NCBI RefSeq assembly: GCF_007678455.1
Contig: NZ_VEEP01000007.1
Coordinates: 61,671 to 125,670, forward strand
DNA length: 64,000 bases
Origin: Cytobacillus oceanisediminis 2691
GTDB lineage: Bacteria > Bacillota > Bacilli > Bacillales > Cytobacillaceae
Direction: 5' to 3'
Shown: piece after piece, positions 55,532 to 63,191 of the stretch
Layout: the number at the start of each line of letters is the position of its first letter
How positions within the stretch are numbered: position 1 is the first letter of the stretch
Translations under genes and position numbers: made by a program
Notes under the pieces: model-generated
Told to the model about the DNA's origin: nothing
Database searches by the model: none
What the model saw: the letters and a program-made list of their open reading frames with translations, nothing else

Positions 55532-55647
55532 CTAGCTCCAGCGCCTAGCCCCTCGAGTCGCTTCGGTCCGCCCAATGAAGTCAAAGAACGACTTCACCGG
55601 TCGGCCCTCCAGCGCTTGTCGGGGCTGAACGAGGCGCTTACGCTTTT
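55532..55647. repeat. 116-bp dispersed structured repeat, copy 2
   Basis: Second copy of the element at 3753-3868, same orientation, eight differences by eye. One change keeps a base pair: TCAGCCC becomes TCGGCCC opposite GGGGCTGA, replacing A-U with G-U if transcribed. Confidence 0.9.
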
Positions 55648-55736
55648 TGTTCTGTTTAGTGAAAAATAGAGATAAACTTGTACATTGTTCAATATATTTT
55701 TAAAAGAGAAGATGCAATCGAATTGGAGTGAAAAAA

Positions 55737-56327
55737 ATGCATGCATTCATTATGAATGTTTTGGACTGGCTGTCGAGCCTAGGATACTTAGGAATTGCCC
55801 TCGGGTTGATGCTTGAGATCATCCCAAGTGAAATTGTCCTTGGATATGGTGGGTATATGATTTCTGAGGGAACCATTGGGTTTACAGGGGCAGTGGTCGC
55901 GGGCACCATCGGAGGGACGATGGCACAGCTTTTTCTTTATTGGCTTGGTTATTTGGGCGGGCGCCCGATGCTTGAGAAGTACGGGAAATACTTATTGATC
56001 AACAAACACCATCTTGAATTATCGGAAAAATGGTTCGATCAATATGGACCAGGGGTTATTTTTTCGGCAAGATTCATTCCGGTCGTGAGGCATGCGATAT
56101 CGATACCTGCCGGGATTGCTGGCATGTCGGCCATCAAGTTCACGCTGTATACTGTAGCTGCGATGATTCCATGGACGATATTTTTCCTTTATCTTGGCAT
56201 TGTCCTTGGCGAGAACTGGTCTGGCATCAAGGACGTGGCCAGGCCATACATAATTCCCCTCAGCATCATTGCACTGGGGGCAGGAGCCGTCTATTTATTG
56301 GCAGCACGGAAAAAAACTAAGGTTTGA
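55737..56327 (+). CDS. DedA family membrane protein (second)
   Basis: A 196-aa DedA/SNARE-associated protein, four to five membrane helices. The reentrant block EIIPSEIVLGYGGYM carries the conserved Glu and FSARFIPVVRHAISIPAGIAGM the conserved Arg-Pro-Arg and Gly residues. Possible undecaprenyl-phosphate or phospholipid transporter. ATG 55737 has GGAGTG 7-8 bp upstream. Distinct in sequence from the protein at 25019. Confidence 0.87.
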   Translation: MHAFIMNVLDWLSSLGYLGIALGLMLEIIPSEIVLGYGGYMISEGTIGFTGAVVAGTIGGTMAQLFLYWLGYLGGRPMLEKYGKYLLINKHHLELSEKWFDQYGPGVIFSARFIPVVRHAISIPAGIAGMSAIKFTLYTVAAMIPWTIFFLYLGIVLGENWSGIKDVARPYIIPLSIIALGAGAVYLLAARKKTKV

Positions 56328-56330
56328 TCA

Positions 56331-56358
56331 GCTCAGGAAACTTCCTGAGCTTTTTTAT
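56331..56358 (+). terminator. Terminator after the second DedA gene
   Basis: GCTCAGGAA, loop ACT, TTCCTGAGC, then TTTTTT. Confidence 0.92.
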
Positions 56359-56365
56359 ATGGTTA

Positions 56366-56388
56366 AAACTCATAAATCATAGGAGTTT
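56366..56388. promoter_or_regulatory. Inverted repeat upstream of the ger operon
   Basis: AAACTC (56366-56371) and GAGTTT (56383-56388) separated by 11 bp, inside the short region before gerA. It could be an operator or chance. No sigma-G promoter with good spacing could be fixed. Confidence 0.35.
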
Positions 56389-56444
56389 AGTAAAAGTTAA
56401 GATAAGGAAATAAGCCAACCGCACGGGCAGGGAGTAGATTCAAT

Positions 56445-57989
56445 ATGTTAAAGGAAATGCTCAGGCTGTTCAAAAAACAGCAGAAACAACCTCCTCGCTC
56501 AGCGGAGAAGCTGGTCGGAGAGCAGTCTGCATTAAAGGATCATAAGTTCTCAGGGAGACTCGAAGACAATCTGTCGGTGATCAGGAAACTGTACAGTATT
56601 CCTGACAACAAGGATGTAAAATTGCGCGAAATGTACCTTGAGGGCTTCGGAAAAAATGCTGCCCTCATCTTCATCAGCACGATCTCAGATGTTAAGAGTA
56701 TAGAAGAGAACATCCTCAAGCCCCTGGCAGAAAATACATCAGCAAATAAAAAGGTGAAGGATGTAGTTTCCATCCAGATGGTCCATGAAATAAATGTGTT
56801 CAAGGATGCCGTAAAGGATTTGAATAAAGGAAACGCCCTGCTCATATTGGATGGGGAAGCATGGGGATATGTTCTTGATTGTCCAGATTTCCAGAGCAGG
56901 GCAATCGAAAAGCCGGACAGTGAAATCTTAATCAAGGGACCGAAAGAGGCTTTTAATGAAAAGGCCGTAGTCAATATCTCGCTGCTCAGGAAGAAAATCA
57001 AAAATGAGAACTTGATAGTGGAAGCCGTTGAAGTCTCGCAACGTTCACACAATGATGTGTACATCGTTTATATTCGCGGACTTGCCAATGAAAAGCTGGT
57101 TGACAACATCAAGGAACGATTGGGGAGCCTTCAGGTGAATGCCATCCAGAACTTATCGCTGCTTGAAGAATATATTGAGGAAAGGAATTATTCATTATTT
57201 CCAAGTCTTCTTTCGACAGAGAGGCCTGACAGGGCAGCCTCTTTTTTAGAGGATGGTTATATCGTTCTATTAATGGATAACTCACCAGATAGTCTTGTTC
57301 TCCCTGCAACATTTTGGGCTTTTTTTCACACTCCTGAGGATCACTATCTTAGGTTCTTTTATGGAAACTTTACGAGAGCGTTAAGAATGGCAGCTCTTTT
57401 TATCACGATTTTCACATCTGCTATTTACATATCGATTACCACTTACCATGCTGAAATGATTCCGCCAGACTTGCTCCTTGCAATTGCCGCTTCACGGGAA
57501 AAGGTTCCTTTCCCTGCGGTGATTGAAATTTTGATCATGGAATTGGCCTTTGAATTGATCAGGGAAGCTGGGTTGCGAGTGCCAAGTCCAATAGGGCCGA
57601 CGATCGGAATAGTTGGAGCACTTATTCTTGGCCAGGCAGCCGTTGAAGCGAATATCATTAGTCCGATTGTCATTATTGTCGTCGCTCTCGGTGGTCTCAG
57701 CTCGTTTGCAGTCAGTGATATAAGTTTGAACTTCGCCGTAAGACTGATGCGCTTTCTATTTATCCTGAGTGCGTCGATGATGGGCATTTATGGTATGACT
57801 GCAATGTTTGTCGGTGGGCTATTCTATATGGTTTCAATCAAGTCATTTGGTGTGCCGTATTTAGCGCCTATGTCACCAAATTACAAGTCATCGAATGATA
57901 CAATTTTCCGCAGGCTGACGAAAAATGAAATCTTGAGGCCAGGCTTCTTGAAAAGTGCAGATCTACAAAAAAAGACTAATGGAGAATAG
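56445..57989 (+). CDS. Spore germinant receptor A subunit (GerA/GerKA family)
   Basis: A 514-aa GerAA-family protein. A soluble N-terminal domain of about 280 residues is followed by a membrane domain of five to six helices with the family blocks PFPAVIEILIMELAFELIREAG and GPTIGIVGALILGQAAVEA (given by their PFPAVIE and GPTIGIVGA cores). It forms the nutrient receptor in the spore inner membrane with the B and C subunits. The germinant is not predictable. The start is ATG 56445; GGGAGTAG lies upstream. Confidence 0.93.
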   Translation: MLKEMLRLFKKQQKQPPRSAEKLVGEQSALKDHKFSGRLEDNLSVIRKLYSIPDNKDVKLREMYLEGFGKNAALIFISTISDVKSIEENILKPLAENTSANKKVKDVVSIQMVHEINVFKDAVKDLNKGNALLILDGEAWGYVLDCPDFQSRAIEKPDSEILIKGPKEAFNEKAVVNISLLRKKIKNENLIVEAVEVSQRSHNDVYIVYIRGLANEKLVDNIKERLGSLQVNAIQNLSLLEEYIEERNYSLFPSLLSTERPDRAASFLEDGYIVLLMDNSPDSLVLPATFWAFFHTPEDHYLRFFYGNFTRALRMAALFITIFTSAIYISITTYHAEMIPPDLLLAIAASREKVPFPAVIEILIMELAFELIREAGLRVPSPIGPTIGIVGALILGQAAVEANIISPIVIIVVALGGLSSFAVSDISLNFAVRLMRFLFILSASMMGIYGMTAMFVGGLFYMVSIKSFGVPYLAPMSPNYKSSNDTIFRRLTKNEILRPGFLKSADLQKKTNGE

Positions 57990-57992
57990 GCG

Positions 57993-59102
57993 ATGAAACA
58001 GGATAAGGGGAAAATTGGCATAAAAGAATATTTCGCTATTATCTCGTTGACCATTGGAGCGAAGTTGAGTGATGACACCCCTGCGATTATTTATGAAAAT
58101 GCCAAAAATGCCGGCTGGATAGCAACGTTGCTGATTGGCCTTCTTTCACTTCTGCCGATCCTTTTTTTAATAAAAGTGTATTCAGCTCATAAAGGTAAAA
58201 ACCTGCATGAAATTTTATTGCACCTTTTTGGGAAATTTTTAGGGAATATACTATCTCTTCTGTTGATAATTGGCGGGACAGCAGCAGTGATTGCAGACTC
58301 AGGTACCTACGTCGACATAATTGGCACGATGTATTTCACGAAAACACCAGCAGTCATTCTTTATATCATTTTAATGGTTATTTGCGCTTATGGAGCAAAG
58401 AGGGGCATAGAACAGATAGGCGCTGTATCCTGGCTTTTGCTGCCATACATCAAGATTACCTTGTTCATCGCCCTGATTTTTACTTTTCGCGAAGGAACAC
58501 TAGGTTATCTTTTCCCTTTGTGGGGTGAAGGGCCGCTCGAAGTTGCAAAATCTTCCGTGAAAAATGTCTCAATATTTGTTGATTTTTTCTTTCTTGCCCT
58601 TATTATGCCTGTCGTGACTTCATATAAGGAAATGAAAAAAGGCACACTCATTGGTCTGGGTTTTTTAACAGTAGAAATGAGCCTGGCGCTTGTTGCCTTT
58701 GTCGTTTTATTTGATTATACTACTGCAGAAATGCTGAACTATCCTTTCCATGAAACAATCAGATATATTCAAATAGGATTCTTGGCCAACGTAGAAACCT
58801 TATTTTTTCCCTTTTGGCTGGTCGCGACTTTTATCCGTTTTTCGTTTTATCTATACCTAATCGCCATATTCCTGGGAGGCGTTCTTAAAATTAATGAGTT
58901 TGAATATCTCATTCCTTTGATCGCAACCATCATCTTGCTGATGGGATTGTTACCTGATGCCCCATCGATCACCCTCTACTCGCTGAGGGAAAAAGTACTT
59001 GTCGTCTTGAGTCCTGCTTTTATGATGATGCCGCCATTAATGTGGGTAGTGGCGAAAATTCGGGGGGATTTTAAGAATGAAAATTCACTCTATAATCATT
59101 AA
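57993..59102 (+). CDS. Spore germinant receptor B subunit (GerB family)
   Basis: A 369-aa ten-helix membrane protein of the amino acid/polyamine transporter-like GerAB/SpoVT family. Typical elements are the N-terminal ISLTIGAKLSDDTPAIIYE and GAKRGIEQIG after helix 4. It likely binds the nutrient germinant. It starts 3 bp after the A-subunit stop with an AATAGGCG site, and its end overlaps the C gene by 26 bp. Confidence 0.93.
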   Translation: MKQDKGKIGIKEYFAIISLTIGAKLSDDTPAIIYENAKNAGWIATLLIGLLSLLPILFLIKVYSAHKGKNLHEILLHLFGKFLGNILSLLLIIGGTAAVIADSGTYVDIIGTMYFTKTPAVILYIILMVICAYGAKRGIEQIGAVSWLLLPYIKITLFIALIFTFREGTLGYLFPLWGEGPLEVAKSSVKNVSIFVDFFFLALIMPVVTSYKEMKKGTLIGLGFLTVEMSLALVAFVVLFDYTTAEMLNYPFHETIRYIQIGFLANVETLFFPFWLVATFIRFSFYLYLIAIFLGGVLKINEFEYLIPLIATIILLMGLLPDAPSITLYSLREKVLVVLSPAFMMMPPLMWVVAKIRGDFKNENSLYNH

Positions 59103-60333
59103 AGTGGCAATCCTCTCGGCTATCACTTTGAGCCTGGCGGGATGCTGGGATCACAAGGAACTGGATGATAAGGCATATGTCATTGGTATAGGACTTGATA
59201 AGCATAAAGCAGAAGGAAAGGTTAGAGTCACATACCTGATTGCAAATCCGGAGGTGGGTTCCCAGCAGACTGCTGGCGGAGCGAATGAGCCTCCGCAGGA
59301 AATTGTGACTTTGGTTGCTGATGATTTTATTTCATCGCGCAATACAGCCAATACTGTGGTGGCGAAGGAAATATCCTATGACCTGCTTCAGGTGCTTATC
59401 GTTTCAGAAGAATTAGCCAGAGACCCGGATTTTATCAGGGTCATCTACAGTGCAACTAAGGATCGGGAAATTAAGCGAAGCGCGCAATTATTAGTCACCC
59501 GGGAGGATGCGGCAGACTTCATCAAATTTAATCAACCAAGAATTGAAACCAGGCCGCATAAATTTTTAGAACTGATGATCGAAAGAGGGCAGGAGACTGG
59601 CATGATTCCCGAAGCAGACTTGAATAGTTTTTTCCGGGTCACTGAAAGCGATGCCGATTTATTTCTGGCGATATACGCTACCACCAAAAAAGTGGAAAAA
59701 GATGAAATGGAAACGACCGATGATGACCTCATGGCGGGTGAGATTCAAGTAAAAGGCACGACAAATAATGCCCAGTTCATGGGATCTGCTGTATTCAAAG
59801 AAGGAATGATGATTGGCAAAATAACCGGGGAAGAGACAAGGATATCAAGTCTATTAGACAATACCTGGACTACCGAGGATATCCTGACCGCAGTCCAAGA
59901 CCCTTTTGATGAGCGATATAAGCTGAGCTTAAGAATTTCTCAAAAAAAAAGCAATAAATTTAAGCTGATTACCGGAAATGGCCGGCCAACCATTGAAATT
60001 GAGGTTCCTTTATTTATAGAAGTATACAGCGACCCAAGCATGACCAATTACGCAAAGAACCGTGACAAGGTCAAGAAGCTTAAAAAATCTCTTACGGCTG
60101 CAATAGGAAAAAACTTCACCGATTTTATAGTCTATAGTCAGGAAGAATTAAAAGGAGATACATTCGATTTATCCATACCGATGAGGAAGGAGTTTGCCAC
60201 CCTCCGGGAATTCCGTGAATTTGACTGGATGCACACCTATCCTGATGCAGTAGTTAAGGTGAATGTCTCCATTCGATTTGGTGAATTTGGACGCCAGACG
60301 AAGCTGCCTGACCTTGAAGAAGTGAGGGATTAG
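59077..60333 (+). CDS. Spore germinant receptor C subunit (GerC lipoprotein)
   Basis: A 418-aa GerAC-family lipoprotein. The signal peptide ends in lipobox LSLAGC (Cys about 23), followed by WDHKELDDKAYVIGIGLD, a strong family marker. The rest is the three-domain external portion. AAATTCGGGGGGA precedes the ATG inside the B gene. Its TAG is directly followed by the ATG of a small gene. Confidence 0.94.
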   Translation: MKIHSIIIKVAILSAITLSLAGCWDHKELDDKAYVIGIGLDKHKAEGKVRVTYLIANPEVGSQQTAGGANEPPQEIVTLVADDFISSRNTANTVVAKEISYDLLQVLIVSEELARDPDFIRVIYSATKDREIKRSAQLLVTREDAADFIKFNQPRIETRPHKFLELMIERGQETGMIPEADLNSFFRVTESDADLFLAIYATTKKVEKDEMETTDDDLMAGEIQVKGTTNNAQFMGSAVFKEGMMIGKITGEETRISSLLDNTWTTEDILTAVQDPFDERYKLSLRISQKKSNKFKLITGNGRPTIEIEVPLFIEVYSDPSMTNYAKNRDKVKKLKKSLTAAIGKNFTDFIVYSQEELKGDTFDLSIPMRKEFATLREFREFDWMHTYPDAVVKVNVSIRFGEFGRQTKLPDLEEVRD

Positions 60334-60489
60334 ATGGTACTGATTATGTGGATCGCCATAGCTTTTATCATATTGTATTATTTATTATTTGGTATAACGC
60401 TTTGGCGGCAAAAAAACAAGGTTGGAGCTATTGTTATCGTCCTTTTGTCTTTGTCTTGCATAGCACTCCATTATTTTTCCTATCAATGA
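60334..60489 (+). CDS. 51-aa two-helix protein, candidate germinant receptor D subunit
   Basis: This ORF starts with ATG immediately after the gerC stop, with GAGGG just upstream in the gerC end, so it is part of the ger operon. The product has two hydrophobic helices (about residues 2-22 and 30-47) joined by the basic turn WRQKNK. Size, topology and place match the small D subunits described in several ger operons, which modulate receptor function. Sequence identity cannot be judged at this length. Confidence 0.72.
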   Translation: MVLIMWIAIAFIILYYLLFGITLWRQKNKVGAIVIVLLSLSCIALHYFSYQ

Positions 60490-60526
60490 ATGTGCCGGCC
60501 ATTTCAGGCTGGTGCAAATTTTTAAA

Positions 60527-60571
60527 TTTTACGAACACTATGATAATATATAATAAAATAATCACGTAAAA
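60527..60571. promoter_or_regulatory. Inverted repeat around a TATAAT before the PlcR-like gene
   Basis: TTTTACG (60527-60533) and CGTAAAA (60565-60571) flank a core containing TATAAT (60549-60554), 14-60 bp before the regulator gene. It could be an operator or part of the promoter. It does not match the B. cereus PlcR box. Confidence 0.45.
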
Positions 60572-60584
60572 ATGGGGTGTAGGG

Positions 60585-61472
60585 ATGGGCCTGGTTGGAT
60601 ATAACTTCGGAAAGATACTTAAGTCTTCAAGAGTTTTTAAAGGATTGACTGAGGCACAGTTGGCTGCAGGTATATGTTCTGAAGAGGATATCATTCAATT
60701 TGAAAAAGAAGAGAAATATCCAACAATTGATCAATTATATAAGATGGCTTCAAAGCTTGAAGTAGAGCTTAACCATTTTTTCGATATCGCTTCGTCTGAT
60801 ACATACAATTACGCCATCGCTGTCACGGAGTTAATCAAAAAGTATAAAAGAGAGCGTGATTATGCTGCTATTGATGAAATCCTCCAAAAGGAGCAGGATA
60901 ATCAGCTTTTTAAGCATACGTCTTTCAATCAGTTTCTGGTATGGCACCAGGGGATATGCAGCTATTACCTTGAGGGAGATAGACAGAAATCAATCGGCTT
61001 GCTTGGTCAGGCATTGGCAATGACTCATCAGGAACAGGCTAGTATGAGCGAACGTGAAATCGAGATTTTGACCAGTATGGCCATTATTGAAAAGGACAGC
61101 GGGAACCTTGACAAGGCAGTGGAGCTTTTTCTGAAGGCCCTGAACCAGCTGACAGAACTGCCTCAAGTCCAGGATTCAAGCATCTGGCTAAGGATTCTTT
61201 ACGGTCTCGCCCAGGCACTGTCAAAGCTGGAGAGATATGAGGAATCACTCATATACTGCAGCAAAGGAATCGATAATTGTATATATGAAGAAAATATGTA
61301 TTTATTTGGAGAACTTTATTACCAATCAGGCATGAATTTTATTAAATTGGGTAAAGAAAACAAAGGGAAGGAATATCTCGAAAAAGCAGTCATGATTTTC
61401 AGGCTTCAGAAGAATGAGAAGTTTGTCAGTCTAGTAGAAACTGAAATGGAAAAATTATTGAAATATTGCTGA
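60585..61472 (+). CDS. PlcR-like peptide-responsive regulator (RRNPP family)
   Basis: A 295-aa cytoplasmic regulator. An N-terminal Xre-type HTH (about residues 6-65: KILKSSRVFKGLTEAQLA, then YPTIDQLYKMASKLEVELNHFF) is followed by a helical TPR region to the C terminus with repeats such as DKAVELFLKALNQL and EESLIYCSKGIDNC. Length, order and wording of the HTH follow PlcR of the B. cereus group, which is activated by the imported peptide PapR. The gene just downstream encodes a secreted precursor whose repeats resemble PapR, so receptor and signal are probably a pair. GGGGTGTAGGG precedes ATG 60585. It may autoregulate through the inverted repeat upstream. Targets unknown; the ger operon upstream is one candidate. 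Confidence 0.9.
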   Translation: MGLVGYNFGKILKSSRVFKGLTEAQLAAGICSEEDIIQFEKEEKYPTIDQLYKMASKLEVELNHFFDIASSDTYNYAIAVTELIKKYKRERDYAAIDEILQKEQDNQLFKHTSFNQFLVWHQGICSYYLEGDRQKSIGLLGQALAMTHQEQASMSEREIEILTSMAIIEKDSGNLDKAVELFLKALNQLTELPQVQDSSIWLRILYGLAQALSKLERYEESLIYCSKGIDNCIYEENMYLFGELYYQSGMNFIKLGKENKGKEYLEKAVMIFRLQKNEKFVSLVETEMEKLLKYC

Positions 61473-61513
61473 TACACCCTTTAACTTTTTAGCCAGAGGC
61501 AGAGGAGGATAAA

Positions 61514-61891
61514 ATGAACAGAATAATACTGATGACCATTTTTGCTGCATTTTTTGCTGGTGTATCTGGTTGGGATTCTGAAGATAGGAGCCTGGCCGAT
61601 TTGCCATCACAACACGCGCCAACTGGTACAACCATAGCCGGCTTGCCCTCACAACATTCAGGCGATGGAGTCACCCTGGCAGACCTGCCGTCACAGCATG
61701 CACAAGAAGGAACATTGGTAGCAGATCTTCCCTCGCAGCACTCGCAGAACGGGACAATCGTAGCAGACCTGCCATCACAGCACACCCAACAAGGAACATT
61801 GGCAGCAGATCTTCCCTCACAGCATTCGCAGAGCGGGACAATTATAGCCGACCTGCCGTCACAGCATAGTCAAGTTGAAGGATTAGTGTAA
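61514..61891 (+). CDS. Secreted multi-copy PapR-like pheromone precursor (seven ADLPSQH repeats)
   Basis: A 125-aa secreted protein. Signal peptide MNRIILMTIFAAFFAGVSG, then seven repeats with the LPSQH core starting at nucleotides 61601, 61643, 61685, 61727, 61769, 61811 and 61853, an exact 42-nt (14-residue) period. The repeat is ADLPSQH(A/S/T) with linker of the type QNGTIV; copy 2 has AGLPSQH. All 35 core residues are identical while Leu, Pro, Ser, Gln and His codons vary, so the peptide is under selection. ADLPSQH parallels the PapR heptapeptides ADLPFEF and SDLPFEH. Likely fate: export, proteolysis, Opp import and binding to the receptor encoded 41 bp upstream. AGGAGG precedes ATG 61514. 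Confidence 0.88.
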   Translation: MNRIILMTIFAAFFAGVSGWDSEDRSLADLPSQHAPTGTTIAGLPSQHSGDGVTLADLPSQHAQEGTLVADLPSQHSQNGTIVADLPSQHTQQGTLAADLPSQHSQSGTIIADLPSQHSQVEGLV

Positions 61892-61902
61892 GAAATGATT
61901 TG

Positions 61903-61938
61903 AGACAGCCTGGACCGATTAGGTCAGGTTGTTTTTTC
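61903..61938 (+). terminator. Terminator after the repeat-peptide gene
   Basis: ACAGCCTGGACC pairs imperfectly with GGTCAGGTTGT around GATTA, then TTTTTT. Confidence 0.75.
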
Positions 61939-61973
61939 ATGTTGAAGGGGAAACCTTTTTCTTCATGTTTTTA

Positions 61974-62141
61974 TGCAAGGCTCTTTTCTCGAACTATGTT
62001 GCTATTGATTACAAAATGGGATTTAATGACCTAGTTTTCTGCATAAAATTAAAGCTTATTATGAGAAAAGAGCTTGCACACTTAAAAACGAACTGCAAAA
62101 TGGCTTTATAGCACGTTAAAATCGGCTTTAAGATTTTAACA
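61974..62141. repeat. MITE-like inverted-repeat remnant and hairpin, non-coding
   Basis: Left arm TGCAAGGCTCTTTTCTC (61974-61990) and right arm GAGAAAAGAGCTTGCA (62063-62078) are inverted copies with a single extra G, 72 bp apart. Just beyond, GTTAAAATC (62115-62123) and GATTTTAAC (62132-62140) form a perfect 9-bp hairpin. No transposase and no clear target duplication. This A+T-rich region of about 300 bp has no supported gene. Confidence 0.6.
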
Positions 62142-62205
62142 ACAATCTTTACGAAAACAACCTTATGCAAAGATTTCAGCTAGAATAGAACAAGTACATA
62201 GTGAA

Positions 62206-62229
62206 AGGCTCTGGATTTCTCCAGAACCT
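62206..62229 (-). terminator. Weak hairpin after the small secreted protein gene
   Basis: GGCTCTGGA / TCCAGAACC around TTTC with one mismatch; the T-run on the minus strand is short. Confidence 0.5.
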
Positions 62230-62255
62230 TATTTGATGTGGAATAGCCTCGGTTT

Positions 62256-62513
62256 TCAGTCTACGATATCCATATGGCTCCCGTTCATCATATTGAAGTT
62301 TTTGCTCGGCATGGCACCGTTTGTTCCGTGGCAGTCATTGTACATTTGCTTGACCTCTTCATCGGACAAGCCGGGATGCATTTTTTCGATAAGCGGCTTC
62401 ATCTGGCCAAAATTGAATACGCCTTTTCCTTCTGTTCCTTCTTCCGCCAAGGCGGCGGTACTGGCTCCAAGGATTATGGCTGCGCTTAATAAACTTAACG
62501 ACAGTTTTTTCAT
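62256..62513 (-). CDS. Small secreted protein, unknown
   Basis: An 85-aa protein with a clear signal peptide (about 1-24, ending LAEE) and a mature region of about 60 residues containing QMKPLIEKMHPGLSDEEVKQMYNDCHG, a helical segment with one Cys and several Met and His residues. AAAGGAG precedes ATG 62513. I do not recognise a characterised family. Metal binding is conceivable from the Met/His content but not shown. Confidence 0.7.
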   Translation of the reverse strand: MKKLSLSLLSAAIILGASTAALAEEGTEGKGVFNFGQMKPLIEKMHPGLSDEEVKQMYNDCHGTNGAMPSKNFNMMNGSHMDIVD

Positions 62514-62618
62514 CTTCAGGTCAGCTCCTTTCGTTTATAAGTAAATTTTAGCCGGACAGTGTGCAAAAACTTAGCAGAAGCAGTGACAAATTATTGTACT
62601 TTTTCCGGAGGATAATAA

Positions 62619-63188
62619 ATGGCATTATTAGATACTCTATCTGGACAGCCTGTCTGGATCGCAGTTTTGATCAGTCTGACGGTCAGTATCACAATTTCAA
62701 TAATGGGGGTGGTCCCGAGCGCATTTGTGACGGCTGCTAATATTCTTTATTTTGGCTTTAGTGGCGGTCTTGTTCTTTCGATCATTGGGGAAGCCGCCGG
62801 GGCGATCATCAGCTTTTTTCTTTATCGAAGAGGGGTAAAAAAACTGGCGCAGAAAATCAACGACACCACCAAACCAATAAAAGGATTGGAGCGGCTTAAA
62901 AGCACTGCTGGCGCAGAGGCATTTGTCCTGGTGATTCTATTGCGGCTTTTCCCATTCGCGCCTTCAGGACTGGTGACGCTTGCGGCTTCTTACAGCAAAA
63001 TGGGCGCACCTGCATTCATGGTATCGAGTACGATTGGCAAAATCCCTGCACTCTTCATTGAGGCATATTCGGTGCACACCTTGCTGGGCTGGAAAACAGA
63101 GTACCAGCTGTCAATGACGGTCTTTGCGGTTGTGGCGGGTGTCTGCTACTATTATTGGACAAACAGGAAAAGAAATCGGAGGATGTAG
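62619..63188 (+). CDS. TVP38/TMEM64 (VTT-domain) membrane protein
   Basis: A 189-aa protein of the TVP38/TMEM64 group, distantly related to DedA. About five membrane helices; the VTT core has SAFVTAANILYFGFSGGLVLS and LLRLFPFAPSGLVTLAAS (short cores: ANILYFG, RLFPFAP). A lipid scramblase or transporter role is suggested by the superfamily. GGAGGAT precedes the ATG. The next gene begins 3 bp after its stop, so they form an operon. Confidence 0.87.
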   Translation: MALLDTLSGQPVWIAVLISLTVSITISIMGVVPSAFVTAANILYFGFSGGLVLSIIGEAAGAIISFFLYRRGVKKLAQKINDTTKPIKGLERLKSTAGAEAFVLVILLRLFPFAPSGLVTLAASYSKMGAPAFMVSSTIGKIPALFIEAYSVHTLLGWKTEYQLSMTVFAVVAGVCYYYWTNRKRNRRM

Positions 63189-63191
63189 AAT

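Noticed and set aside
60490-60584. Search for a B. cereus-type PlcR box (TATGnAnnnnTnCATA) before the regulator, the peptide gene and the ger operon
   Set aside because: No match found in these intergenic regions, so a different operator is expected.
61929-62111. 60-aa open frame in the region after the repeat-peptide gene
   Set aside because: It begins within the terminator T-run, runs through the inverted-repeat element and lacks a ribosome site.
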